Shown here: positions 7,457 to 19,130 of the stretch, one piece after another
Numbering within the stretch: position 1 is the first letter of the stretch
How the letters are laid out: each line of letters opens with the position of its first letter
Origin: Torymus aiolomorphi
Taxonomy: Eukaryota; Arthropoda; Insecta; Hymenoptera; Torymidae
Direction of reading: 5' to 3'
NCBI GenBank assembly: GCA_036365515.1
Contig: CM070877.1
Coordinates: 11,104,601-11,168,600, forward strand
DNA length: 64,000 nucleotides
The notes under the pieces: generated by a model
What the model saw: only the letters and a program-made list of their open reading frames with translations
Database searches by the model: none
Told to the model about the DNA's origin: nothing
Made by a program: the position numbers and the translations under genes

Positions 7457-7698
7457 GTCCCACGGAAAAATGTCATCGTAAAAGGGATTTCCGTCTCTTT
7501 TTTGACATTTATAGTATTTTACAGTGTTTATTAGAAGAGTGTTTAATTTGTGTTTTGGAGAAGCAGTGTCAAACCATTGGAATAATCGACGAGGCGTCGT
7601 GAAAGAGTAAGTTAACCTAACCGTTTGTGTTTGTGTTTTCTGTGTTCAAGCCTCGCTCAGATGCCGTTGACTAAGCGGCGGACATTTTCAAAGGCACC
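7457..7698. other. Intergenic, possible non-coding exon end near 7606
   Basis: A GTAAGTTAACC string near 7605 looks like a splice donor preceded by GC-richer sequence. There is no coding frame, so this is a weak hint of a 5' non-coding exon. Confidence 0.2.
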
Positions 7699-10080
7699 TT
7701 GTTCAGACCCTAATCTGAACAGGATACATAGTTATTACTATATATGCCTCGAGGAGGTTAACATTATCCAGGCTCTAACCTGATACAGGTATATAGTTAT
7801 AACTATGTAAATACGGCAGCGGCTGATCGACTCAGATGCCAGATCGTTCTTGTATGGGCCCTAACCCGTTCAAGATTCATAACTATATGTTATGTCGCCT
7901 GAACCACGAGTCTACCTATTCCTTATATCGAAGACTCGCACGCTGCAGAGGAGCATGAGTCACCATTTATACGGGTATCAGGAAGCACGCAGCGGGTCAC
8001 AGATGCAGACAGCGTAAGTAGCGATGTTTTTCGTTCGCTTACGAGCGGAGAGCGGCCATTGTTGTGCGCGCTCCCGCCTCGACAGTCTCGGCACACACGG
8101 CCGCGGTGCTTGGCTGACGCGTCTCCAAGCAAGCCGGCACTGCTTTGCGCCTCGCTACATGACGTGTATATGTGTCGCTCGCTGTGCTACATCACGCAAG
8201 GTGGGCCTGAAACTCAAGCGGACTGCCGTCATCTGCAACGCTCATTCAGGCGCTAACCTGTTTGTTGTTCATAGTTATCACTATGATTTAAATGTTGTTT
8301 TCTTTTTATGTATACTTATAATACTTATAAGTTATATACTTTGAATAAAAATTAAAATGTTATCGTTCAGGCACTATCCTGTTCGATGCTCATAGTTATT
8401 ACTATGATTTAAATGTTGCCTTTTAGGTATATAATTATAATACTTATAAGCTATATAATTTGAATAAAAAATTTAAATGTTATCGTTCAGGCACTATCCA
8501 GTTCGATGCTCATAGTTATTACTATGATTTAAATGTTGCCTGTTACGTATATACTTATAATACTTATAAGCTATATAATTTGAATAAAAATTAAAGTGTT
8601 ATCGTTCAGGCACTATCCTGTTCGATGCTCATAGTTATTTGTTGGAGTGGGTATATAAATGAGGAGGCCAAAACACTATATAAAACAATAAAACTCTTTA
8701 TTGAGACTCTGAGTAGGTTTGTGGCACAGGGTGTAGCGAAGGTGATGCGTCCGTATCGGTCGGCGTTCGGCACAGGAGAGAGAGAGTCGCGCCGTCGTAG
8801 GCGCGAACACGGAGCAGGCGTTGTCGTGTAGAGGGGAGACCGCAGTACATCCACTGCACTCCTCTGCTGTGTAGGCTGGCGCCATCTCGGCGCTGTGGAC
8901 AGCGGCGCATACCGTGATGTTCCGCTGTAGAGCGTTGCGTGGACTCAAAGCAGTCAATGCCCACGTGCTTCTTACATTATTACTATGATTTAAATGTTGC
9001 CTTTTAGGTATATAATTATAATACTTATAAGCTATATAATTTGAATAAAAATTAAAGTGTTATCGTTCAGGCACCATCCTGTTCGATGCTCATAGTTATT
9101 ACTATGATTTAAATGTTGCCTTTTAGGTATATAATTATAATACTTATAAGCTATATAATTTGAATAAAAAATTTAAATGTTATCGTTCAGGCACTATCCA
9201 GTTCGATGCTCATAGTTATTACTATGATTTAAATGTTGCCTGTTACGTATATACTTATAATACTTATAAGCTATATAATTTGAATAAAAATTAAAGTGTT
9301 ATCGTTCAGGCACTATCCTGTTCGATGCTCATAGTTATTACTATGATTTAAATGTTGCCTTTTACGTATACTTATAATACTTATATAAGTTATATATTTT
9401 GAATAAAAATTCAAATGATATCATTCAGGCGCTATCACGTTTAATGTTCATAGTTATTACTATGATTTAAATGTTGTCTTTTATGTATATAACTTATAAT
9501 ACTTATAAATCATATAAGTAAAAAAAAAAAAAAAAAAATTGAATGTAATCATTCAGACATTATCTTGGCTCTTCGGTGATCATAGTTATCACTATGATTC
9601 AATGGTTGCCTTTTATGTAAACTTATAATATCTATAAGTTATGTAATTTCAATAGAAATTAAAATGTAATCGTCCAGGCGCTATCCAGTTCGATGCTCAT
9701 AGTTATTACTATGCCTTTAAAACAAATTTTAATCTATGCATACTTATACTTACACAAGTTACTTCCGCATTCATTGAAATTCGATGTACAAGTTTACTTC
9801 GTTTGAAGATCGTAGTCTTCTATGCAGTTTTATGGATACGTTTCAATTTGAGTAATCATTAGATTAATAAAATTTCGCGTTCAGGCTCTATCCTGTCCGC
9901 AATTTTTAGTGATTACCTATTGTTTATATGCTATATAATTCAATTATTTCAATTGGAATCTAGCCTTTAATCTTGATACACAAAATAAGATCTTTATAAA
10001 ATTCGATTCTTTTATAAACATAAAAAAATTGTTACTCAGGCCTAACCTGTTCAGAATTCGTAGTAATTACTACGGTTTAT
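7699..10080. repeat. Array of about 15 paired-dyad modules, period about 119 bp in the centre
   Basis: Each module has a first dyad CAGG-(5/6 nt)-CCTG and, about 10 nt later, a second dyad CATAGT-(4 nt)-ACTATG. Modules lie near 7703, 7766, 7845, 8245, 8365, 8484, 8602, 9065, 9185, 9302, 9422, 9549, 9669, 9885 and 10035. The central copies (8365-9400) are almost identical over the whole unit with spacing 117-120 bp. In the flanking copies only the two dyads are conserved, for example TTCAGA-ccctaa-TCTGAA at about 7704 and the palindrome TAGTTATAACTA at about 7790. One copy is split by the LTR at 8640-8976. Confidence 0.85.
8640..8976 (+). mobile_element. Solo LTR, 337 bp, with 5-bp target duplication
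   Basis: Starts TGTTGGAGTG, ends CTTCTTACA, and is flanked by TTATT on both sides (8635-8639 and 8977-8981), which precisely restores the interrupted repeat unit. Contains TATATAAA-type sequences (about 8651 and 8679) and AATAAA. TGTTGG..CA ends with a 5-bp duplication fit a Copia-type LTR best; BEL/Pao or Gypsy is possible. Confidence 0.85.
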
Positions 10081-10084
10081 CAGA

Positions 10085-11876
10085 GCTGCGGATAAATTAG
10101 ATATTCAAGATTAAAGCGCTATTTAAATCTAATATTTAGTATAAATATTAATACGGGCTTTGTGCTGCTTGCTTTTTCAACTGATACTGTGATGTAGGTC
10201 TTAATTAATTTTAAAGACACTACAATGACTATCACAATATATTAATTATAAATTGTTATTAACACCCTAGTGTATTGGGTTATAATAATAGTTGCGACTA
10301 GAATGTTTATGTGCTAGATACACGTTTTTTCTACGAAAATTCTTGTTCGGTTTAGGTGAATAAGCGCCTGCAGCAACATGTATTTTAACCTGTATCATCT
10401 TAGCTATGCTGTTTGCGGCATTCGACTTCATGTGTTCAGTTGTAAGCGTGTCACAGCAGACTTATCTCCATGCTCGCCAATCGAATACGTCGAAGGATTT
10501 CATTGGCGTTCATCCGACTCTCGCATCTCGCTCCAAAATTAAGAAGCTGATCCATATTGGCGCATGCGCCGCTGCAGGTCCGCAATACCGTATATAATCG
10601 AACATGGCACACGCTTAGACAATTAGATACTTCGCTCTTCAGAGGTGTTAGCTGTTTGTGCAGATCATCGTTTCAGATGCATCGAGATTCGTACGCTTTC
10701 TTCACGTACGAATTTCTTCGTATCTTCGTATGCTAAAAGTAAGGGGGGGGGGGGGCATATCTCCCCATCCGTAATTAACAATGGCAACATCAGTTGTGAA
10801 TTTCACGCTAGTTACCAATGTTTTTTTCTTAACTTCTGTTGGTTGGTCCTTTTACACACCCGCTATATGCATGTTAACGCTACGTCTGCGCGTACAATGG
10901 CTCGACTACGAATTGCGAATCGATATTAATTGATTCATTAATTCAATAGCTGCGGTTACCGCTACAGCATGAGTTTGATCATTCGCATAACATATTTTAT
11001 TTTATCGATTTAAATCTCTTAATTCTAGATCAGGTTTCAATCTGATCAAGGTGCATCAATCGCTATTAAGAGTTTGAAGAGCCAAAGATTTTTAGAGCAG
11101 AGCACAATCGTCGCGCATACGGTTGTAAACCCTGCTGTTGGTAGCGCTCGGGGATGTGCTGTTAGCAACCACGCGATGAATGTGAATGTATACACGTTAC
11201 TGACTTTAAGGGTATTTACCAATAGTCGAGTTTCAGCAATGAACGAACTCGTGCTTGCCTTCAGAATCCTGAGTAATCGAGGGGTTATACTGTGCACTCC
11301 CAAATACCCTGGGAAGAAGCGTTTGTCATTATATGACCATTCGCTTAGCTGGAATTTTCATTGGTGTATGAAAAATCTTATACATTTTGTCATTGTCGAC
11401 AGACGCATGTTATAGCTCAAGAGTTTGCTTGTATATACATCGTCCTATAGAGGTATAACATACCGATTACTAGTCGATTTGTCGCAGAAATTTTGTCTGT
11501 TTCATTTTAATTCGCCCAGTAGCGTGCGACTGCCCTCATAATGCTCCTTAAATATTGAGGGCTCTTACCTAATCGTGGAACTAGACGTAGAAATTTCTTG
11601 AAATTGAAGGTTTTACGATTCCAAAAAATCTACATTTTTGCTCGATCACAACTTTTTAGATATGGTTGACCCACTGATGCCCCGTGTAAGAGCCTTATCT
11701 TTGAGACTATCAATTTATTAATCTTATTTTGATTTTCGGATAATCCAAAAAGTTGTGTCTTATTTTACACACAGAATATACGTATTCTCAGCAATAATAG
11801 GATAATCTCTTAAGATTATAACTAATATTTTTATTTTTATCATTCTATACATGGTTTTGTGTGTTACGTAAACCTT
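10085..11876. other. Intergenic, no gene supported
   Basis: Moderately AT-rich with a G-run at 10743-10754 and a GATCAG..CTGATC dyad near 11029 that loosely recalls the array modules. Open frames near 10406, 10645 and 11074 have no recognisable domain and non-protein-like composition. Confidence 0.45.
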
Positions 11877-11884
11877 AAAGATTA

Positions 11885-11985
11885 ATTAACCCAACCTAGG
11901 GCTTAATTAACCCAACCTACGGCTTTATTAACCCAACACGGCTTAATTACCCCAACCTACGGCTTAAATAACCCAGCATAATGAA
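11885..11985. repeat. Short tandem repeat, about 22 bp x 5
   Basis: Units of GGCTTAATTAACCCAACCTA with small indels. The 'aacccaacct' core is similar to tracts scattered through hymenopteran genomes. Confidence 0.8.
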
Positions 11986-12660
11986 GTATTGTTAAGAATG
12001 GCGATTTTTGAAACTCACACCTCATTGCCGTATTCGCAAATCTATGGCTTGTATATTACTTCCTTGCTTCAATTCTGATTCACAGTTTGATTTAGTATTG
12101 AAGAGAGGCAACCAACGTTTTGGTTCCTATTTAACAATGCTGACTGATCAGCACCAGAACTAGATCTATTATTTTCTGTAGCATCCATCATTAGCTGTAA
12201 CAAAGTACTATATTAAAGTACCAGCAGAAATTTGTAAAATAAGGTATTAATTGTAATGATAATACCATTTGATTTTTAAATTCTAGACTTTCCTGAAAAC
12301 TCACCTCGTAATACAATATTACGCGTTTTCGCACTAATTTTTCTAGTGTTTTAAATTCTATTTATTAAGAGTTTTACGCATTTTTATATGGCAAATCTCA
12401 CCTATAAATCTTGATTCATTTTTCATGCACGAAAAATTGATAGATTTATAATACAGATAATTAAATTTCACAATTGTTTTACAATTGTTATAGTCAAATT
12501 AAATTTTAAAGTAATTAATCATTTATTATTACAATTTGATAATTCTATTGAATTAAGAAGGGAAAAATAAAAATGTTATTTTTAATCCAAAAGGGCCAAT
12601 CCCTATACATTTTTCAATTCCGTACATTTTTCTGGAGATCCACAGTTGCCGTTTCGTAGC
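11986..12660. other. AT-rich intergenic, nothing recognised
   Basis: No open frame or structured repeat seen. Confidence 0.5.
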
Positions 12661-12664
12661 TTTG

Positions 12665-13055
12665 AACATCTACATGTTGATCACGAGGAAGAGGCGTGCA
12701 ATACAATTGTACAATTAAACGAACTTACCTGTAAGTGAAGTTCTATTGTAATTGTATGAAACGCCTCTTCCGAAGTGATCAAGTCCCACCCTCGACCCTT
12801 ATCTACAAATCTTTATAGATGCCCTAACTTAAAACGGCAATACTTTAAAGAAATGAGGCTCGAGCGGCGGCAGGGCCCGAAGATGGCTATAGTGGCGGCG
12901 CGGTGCGGCCGCTAGCGCTCTTTTTTGCTTTTAACTTTGTGGGAATTCGGCAGGAAGAGAGGGTACTACATGTTGATCACTTCGGAAGAGGCGTTTCATA
13001 CAATTACAATAGAACTTCACTTACAGGTAAGTTCGTTTAATTGTACAATTCTCAT
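12665..13055. repeat. Local inverted repeat with embedded GC-rich block
   Basis: About 12700-12787 and about 12966-13052 are inverted copies of each other (for example GAACTTACCTGTAAGTG against CACTTACAGGTAAGTTC). They enclose the 130-bp GC-rich arm shared with 7300-7432. Both arms contain a GTAAGT-like donor string, and the segment encoding HVDHEEEACNTI appears at the left edge. Confidence 0.75.
12855..12984 (-). repeat. 130-bp near-identical inverted repeat, right arm
   Basis: Reverse complement of 7300-7432 with one visible difference, 5.4 kb away. The high identity indicates a very recent duplication, gene conversion or an assembly join. Confidence 0.85.
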
Positions 13056-13628
13056 ATAATTTAAAACTGTTATAAAAGGATTTTAAATGTATTTTTATTG
13101 GTGCACGTCTTAGTAATAATCCTATCTATTTCTTCGTTAAATAAACATCATCTATTTGCTGAGCTAAATATTAACAAATTTAAATTTACTTAATAAAAAT
13201 ATTAAAGCCGTTACTAATACAAATGTAAAGATAATTAAAACTACAATATAAACATTACACATACCGTGAAAAAAGTAGATTAAGTCAGTCAGGTGCCATT
13301 GCGTCAAATAATTTATTACACTCTCCATAATAGAAGTTTGCTTTGAGCGATGTCTCGAGCATTATGTAAAAGATTATGAAAACCGTATTCGCATTTAACG
13401 ATTACATTTACATGTTAGTCGCGATTGTCTTGAGAAAGGTCGCGCCAATGGCCCGATTAAGGTCGTTCACGTATATTATGTGTGAACTAGTAGGACAAAT
13501 AAAGTTATTATTTGAAATTCGTAATGGAAATTTTTTAAATAGTAAATATCGATAATTTTGAGTTTCCATATTTAGCAGTAAAAGTTGTGTTATAAATTTT
13601 CGTTTTGATAAAATCCAACTATTTAGTA

Positions 13629-13940
13629 AAATATGGAAAAATCGAAAATAATTTTTTTGGCTCTGGGTTTGGATATCGGTCGGAAGTAGGCCTATTTTCT
13701 GGAAGGTCTTGATATTTCCTATCTACACTTATTTTTGTCGGCCCGATCGGATATTATTAAATTGATTAAAAAAAATAAAGAAAAATATGGAAAAATCGAA
13801 AATAATTTTTTTTGGCTCTGGGTTTGGATATCGGTCGGAAGTAGGCCCATTTTATGAAAGGTCTTGAAATTTCCTATCTACCCCCATTTTTGTGGGCCCG
13901 ATCGGATACTATTAAGTCTGTTAAAAAAATAAAGAAAAAT
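13629..13940. repeat. Tandem duplication, two copies of about 157 bp
   Basis: Both copies start with ATATGGAAAAATCGAAAAT, at about 13632 and 13789, and run through 'ggctctgggtttggatatcgg' and 'cccgatcggat'. Point differences are few. Confidence 0.85.
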
Positions 13941-14816
13941 AAACGTGATCAGATTATTATGTACTAAATCTGCTTTACCTGCTCTCTGGTTTAATGATTC
14001 TCGACTTGTACGACTCGTATTATCATCAATTTTTCGCACTTTTTAAGTAGTGTACTTTTATATATATATATAATAATAAAAATAGAAAATAATAGTAATA
14101 AAAATTTCATTATTGTCACATCTTATTTCAATGGATTCGCTTCGCTCGGGCGCAAACGTTCAAACGAGGATAAAATCACTTTCACGCACTAGTATCGAAA
14201 TATAATATTTTCAAATTTATATCTTTGATCTAAGAAATATTATGGCTATAGTTGGTTTTTCAATTGATTAATATTCGATGTGAGGATGAATTGATTTTTG
14301 ACAATAAATAAAAAATAATTACCATTTTATAAAGAGTAATATTTTATTTGAAATTCGTTACAATTTTCTATGTGTAGTTATTCTCATTTTATTATAAAAA
14401 AGTGATGAGTAAAAAGTAAAGCCTAAATGACGCTTATGATAAGCTAAATCAGATCAAATTAAATTGTAATTGACACTGGCGTGACTGAAACGAGGAAATT
14501 GTGCTTAAGAAATGAGCAAAATTGCCTAAAAATAAACTATGTAGAAAAAGACAAGCGTCGTAGACCTTATCAACAATGTACCGTATATAGTAACAGTATC
14601 ATATATCTTGTTTCATTGTTGTCATATTCTTTTATAACAAAACTATGATAGATAGTAAAAAAGATGATAGGCAATTAGTTGACAATCGGCGAAAGTTTTG
14701 AAAATTTAAACGTGCAATGTGCAATTAAAAAATAATAATAAAGAATTAAGAAGATATTCAGAAATTTGTAGATAAAACAGTGTTATAGAGTACATAATTA
14801 TTTTCAATTAATAATA
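13941..14816. other. AT-rich intergenic, nothing recognised
   Basis: Apart from a short (TA) run near 14055 no repeat, gene or motif was seen. Confidence 0.5.
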
Positions 14817-15842
14817 TGTGACTCGACGACTTGAGCGAGTACCTCTTCTCCAGGCCGAAAGAGTTTCCTTTGAGTTGCAGCGTGCACAAAAATCGAGATA
14901 GATTTTACACACTCTCGTCGTGGCTGGAAAAAACTTGAACTACTACGATTATCTTGCCTTGGGGCAATGTCGTAGCATAGATAAAATTCACGTGAAGTTC
15001 GGAATGCAAGGAAACGGGTAGTCTCGCAAATGAGATAATAGTGGTTTAACTATACTATATATTTATTGGTGAGTTAAATTAGTTATGTACAACGAACGAA
15101 CGGAATCGTGCATCGCGCTGTTGTAGCCCGAGCGTGGCTCATGACACGTTGCTTATGGCTATAAACGGCCGTGAGAGCGTGTATGAGTATATATAGGTAT
15201 GTGCGAATGTTGGTACGCACATATATATATTGTAACCTGTCACTTAGCTAGTAGGTAACAAGTCGGGTAATTTACGGACCTGAGGTTAGATTCGCTTGTG
15301 GGAACGATAATCCCACGAGCTTCGTCGTTGTGCGTGCGTGCGCCTTGCACGGATACGCCGCGGCCTCGGCCACGTGGGTTGGAACTTGGAAGTTGGAGGA
15401 ATATTATGTTATTTGGAGTGATATGTCCGTTCGCGACACGCCTTGCGTTGTGTAACGGCGGGGCTCATCAACTCCCTATCGGCCTCGAATTCGGCAGTAA
15501 GGAATAGGAAAGGAAATGTCTCCACCGTTCGGCGCACGCCTTGCGTTGCGCACCGGCGGGTTAAGACGTGTGGCTCGAGGGACTGCTAGAATGAGAGTGC
15601 CTCTCCAAGTGAGTCCAAGCTCGCACTGTACAATCGGTCGCTCGCTCGCGAAGAAGAAGAGAGTCGAGGAGAAGGGAGCGCCAGCTGAAGCCGCGCGCCG
15701 CCCCCCTCCTCACGCACTCATGCGGAGTAGCGGGAATGCCAGTCGCTCTGCCTCGTGGCTCGTCCTCTCTCTCGCGATAGTTGCACGCATACTCGCACGT
15801 GATATTCTTTCACGCGTTATATATACGAGCTGGACTGTTACA
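14817..15842 (-). mobile_element. LTR-type sequence, minus strand, with polypurine tract
   Basis: Read on the minus strand, GAGGAGGGCGA (15853-15843, a polypurine tract) is followed by TGTAACAGTCC, a TATATATAA box about 20 nt in, and later AATAAATATA (about 15067). The order PPT, TG start, TATA, polyA signal marks a 3' or solo LTR. The left end is uncertain: either GTTACA near 15231 (perfect TGTAAC/GTTACA ends but no polyA signal inside) or GTCACA near 14817. No reverse transcriptase remains. Confidence 0.55.
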
Positions 15843-15973
15843 TCGCCCTCCTCGAACAAAATTGAATGAAGTCAGAAATTTTGTTCGATTCGGTAAAGTC
15901 CAGCGGAGCTTAAATTTATATTCAACGTACTATAATACTATTAATTCTTTTTTACGTTAAGCTATACAATCTG

Positions 15974-16050
15974 GTGTAACAGTCTAGCTTGTATATATAA
16001 CGCGTGAAGGGATATCACGCGCGAGCATGCGTACACGGAGAGAAGAGGTA
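15974..16050 (+). mobile_element. Fragment of a related LTR in opposite orientation
   Basis: TGTAACAGTCTAGCTTGTAT followed by ATATAACGCGTGAAGGGATATCAC closely matches the start of the minus-strand LTR at 15842. The two LTR starts face each other 131 bp apart. Similarity stops near 16035. Confidence 0.65.
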
Positions 16051-16338
16051 CGGCTCCAGCGCTCTGCGCTGTGAACCGCTCACGGCGGACGACGCTGATC
16101 CGATTCACCGCGAGGTGACGGGACGTCATCGCGCCCACGAGGGCTGCAGTCGCGCTGTACGGGTGATTCCGATCACTTCCCATACGGCGGACCGATCACC
16201 TGAATCACCTCGTACGTGCGCAGCGCATGCGCGGCGTACGTACGCCGTGGACAGCGCGTCGCCTTGCAATCACGGCTATACGAGGTGATCGGTCCGCCGT
16301 ATGGGAAGTGATAGCGGTTCACAGCGCTGGAGCCTTAC
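16051..16338. repeat. GC-rich foldback
   Basis: CGGCTCCAGCGCTCTGCGCT..GAACCGCT (16051-16080) pairs with AGCGGTTCACAGCGCTGGAG (about 16314-16333), and GATCACTTCCCATACGGCGG (from 16171) pairs with CCGCCGTATGGGAAGTGAT (about 16294-16312). Open frames across it are palindrome artefacts. Confidence 0.8.
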
Positions 16339-16341
16339 GTC

Positions 16342-16520
16342 CTTCAAGACCAACTTTACATCATCCCTCTACAATTTTTTTTCTCCGAGATCTAAATACC
16401 TGAATTTTGTAAACTCGCACATATCTCTTAAAATCAAATTCTTTATTTCTATCTCGAAATTTATATATTCAGATCTCCGAGAAAAAAAATTGTAGAGGGA
16501 TGGTGTAAAGTTGGTCTTAA
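16342..16520. repeat. Small foldback/MITE-like element
   Basis: About 48-bp arms at 16346-16392 and 16471-16518, nearly perfectly complementary (AAGACCAACTTTAC / GTAAAGTTGGTCTT at the ends, AGATCT at the inner edges) around an AT-rich loop of about 78 nt. Confidence 0.85.
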
Positions 16521-16867
16521 GTTGATCTTGAAGGGCGCAAACAATGCTACATTGTTTTGTAGAAAAGATTAACAAAAAATTGTTTTTGCTTTGTTTTTTA
16601 AGATATCTCAAAAATATTATACCTAATGATATCTCCAAATTCAGACGTGGTGGACGAATTCTGGCCTTGGAATCATACTTATGAGGCCAAAATACACTGA
16701 GATATGATAGTTCGATCTTAAATACAGAACCTTTTCTTTTTTTTGTGGGGCTGTAAAATCAATAAAATCGAAAAATAGATTATTTCCTTCAAAATATCCT
16801 CCGAAATGAAGAGAATAAGCTTTGTCAGATGAAAATCGGTCGAATGGTTCAAAAGTTATCGCCCGGA

Positions 16868-16930
16868 CACACACACACACACATCACACACACACACACA
16901 CACACACACACACCAGTGTGTGTGTGTATG
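16868..16930. repeat. (CA)n-(GT)n microsatellite
   Basis: A CA tract followed directly by CAGTGTGTGT, so the two halves are self-complementary. Confidence 0.95.
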
Positions 16931-19130
16931 TAAACTCTTTATATCTCGGAAACGAAACAAACAATTTTCGTGGGGCAAAGACTATTCTCTTCGTCTCGCG
17001 AAAAAAAACTCGGTACCCTGATGGATTTGAGTTTTTATTGATTTTCTTTTTTTTTATAATCAAAAAACGATTTTGAATTTTTAGTTTTTTTGATTTTTTA
17101 TACCTTACAGCCATTATTACATAATATAATGAACTTTTATTGAAAAGTATTTAAAGTACCTATATTTTCTTTTTTAATATTTAAATTATCTTCACTCTGT
17201 CATTTGTTATTAAGGAAAACGTTTTTATATTTCATAAATTAATTTCTCAAAAAATATTTTATTTATCGACTTGAAATTTTAACCACTTATTAAACTCATT
17301 GAAGACTATATTTTGTTAAAATTTCAAGTGATTATCTTCATTTGTTTTTTAAAAAAAAATTATTTTAGAAAAAATTTGCGTATTCGTTGTCGCACGATAA
17401 CAAGAGTAAAAATCATCGAATCGTCATGAAATATGGCACAGATATAGCTTTTATGCACCTTCAGATCGGGTTCGTTACCCAAAAAAATCGGTCCATTACG
17501 AAATAAGATATTTGAGGTTAAATTTAGAATAAATATAATATATTATAATATTTAGAATAAATATAATATATTAATAATAATAAATTTAGAATGATTATAT
17601 TTTGAAGACGTTGCGATCGGCGAAATATCTGTGATCTCGAGAAAATTTGAGTCTCAAATTAAATTAATCATTTCTAGATCAATAAATATTTTATTAATTT
17701 GAAAGTCTGAGCTCTAATTTCATAACTTACCTGTTCTTTTTAAGCTACTTCAATATCAACAATGTATTCCAATAGACAAATTTCACAATTCATGAATAAA
17801 AATGTATTGATTGCTGCTAGCATCCTGGTGGTTTCTGTTATGGATGCCAAACATTTTTTAATAAAAGGGCAAGTTTTTTTTTAAATAACTTTTTTATCAA
17901 AAGTAATGAAGATAATCTCTTGAAAATTTAACTAAATATTGTAATAAATAATTGTAATGATTGGTTAAAATTTCAAATTGCTCAAATATTCTCTGAGATA
18001 TCAGTATTAAAAAACATTAAAAAAAATTTTTAATCTCGAATATCTGGTCGTGATGATCATTTTTTTTGTGTTTTTTGTGGACAATGATTTTTTTTTGTAA
18101 AATATAAAATTGTATAATAATAGTTGCTTTTTAATGATAAAAAATAGAGAGAGTAAAAATAAAAAGTCACAAACCATTTAACATAGTCTCACCGAACAAA
18201 ATAGAGTATTAAATTTTAAATACTGGAATTAAAAATTAATTAAAGGGATCAGTAAATTAAGTTTGAGGAAGCTAGGTGCTAATGCATTGACAGCGGTTTT
18301 TTCTCTAGTTATTATACGACAAATAAAATGACTGTAAAATACGAAAATTTTAAATATCAAATATTTCAAAAAGCAACCGTACAATCTTGATGAAAATTCA
18401 CACACATATTATCTATATTACATACAAAATTGTCTATAAATTTGGAGCTGATACATCGAGTCTTTCTTGAGAAATTATAATTTGAAAAAATTTTAACCTC
18501 AAATATTCCTGAAATTTATGGACTAATCATTTTGCCCAAAGAACTCAGCCGAAAGCTATGCAAAAGCTACTTTGATGATAAAATAAAAATCAAGAAGATG
18601 CCAACATCATCAAAAGAATATTGTTGCAAATAAAAACTTTTTCGGCTAAGGAAATATTTTGCAACCAATTTCTTTTTTACTTTGAAAACATTCTTATTAG
18701 ACAATTTTGGGATTAAATTATACATTAAATTGATATGTAATATATTGATATAAATATTTGTTAAGATACATTATTTATATACTTTGACAAAAAAAGTAAT
18801 ATGGTCAAAGTGCGTATTTTTCAAATGTTATTTTGAAAATTAAATTTTATATAGCTTGATAATTACGATTTATTTATGCACAAAGATTAATGTATTTATT
18901 ATCATTAGTTTTTTTTGCACTAATCAGTGGTTCCTGACATATTTTTATTCGTATTATTATAGATAGGAATATGTAAGTGTATTAACAAGTCTATCTAGCT
19001 TTATCTACATTATAAAAATGAACGACGATCAATAGTCAAGTAGATGTTATATATAGATAAATTATTTGTTTATTAACAGAAAACTTAACCAATAAATTTT
19101 TTTTCTTGTATTTTCCAACAAACGGATAAA
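16931..19130. other. AT-rich intergenic upstream of the mutarotase gene
   Basis: Very AT-rich, with a duplicated 'tttagaataaatataatata' near 17525-17570. No gene seen. The promoter of the next gene must lie in its right part but no clear TATA box was identified. Confidence 0.5.

Noticed and set aside
8606..8964. Open frames around 8.6-9.0 kb
   Set aside because: They fall inside the solo LTR and run across its boundaries.
7699..10080. CRISPR array
   Set aside because: Whole units repeat without unique spacers, the period is about 119 bp, and the genome is eukaryotic.
11074..11415. 113-codon frame as a gene
   Set aside because: An overlapping frame of similar length is open on the other strand, composition is not protein-like, and no motif is seen.
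16301..16638. Two frames on opposite strands sharing similar sequence (TNFT...SLYNFFS)
   Set aside because: The similarity is due to the palindromic foldback at 16342-16520.
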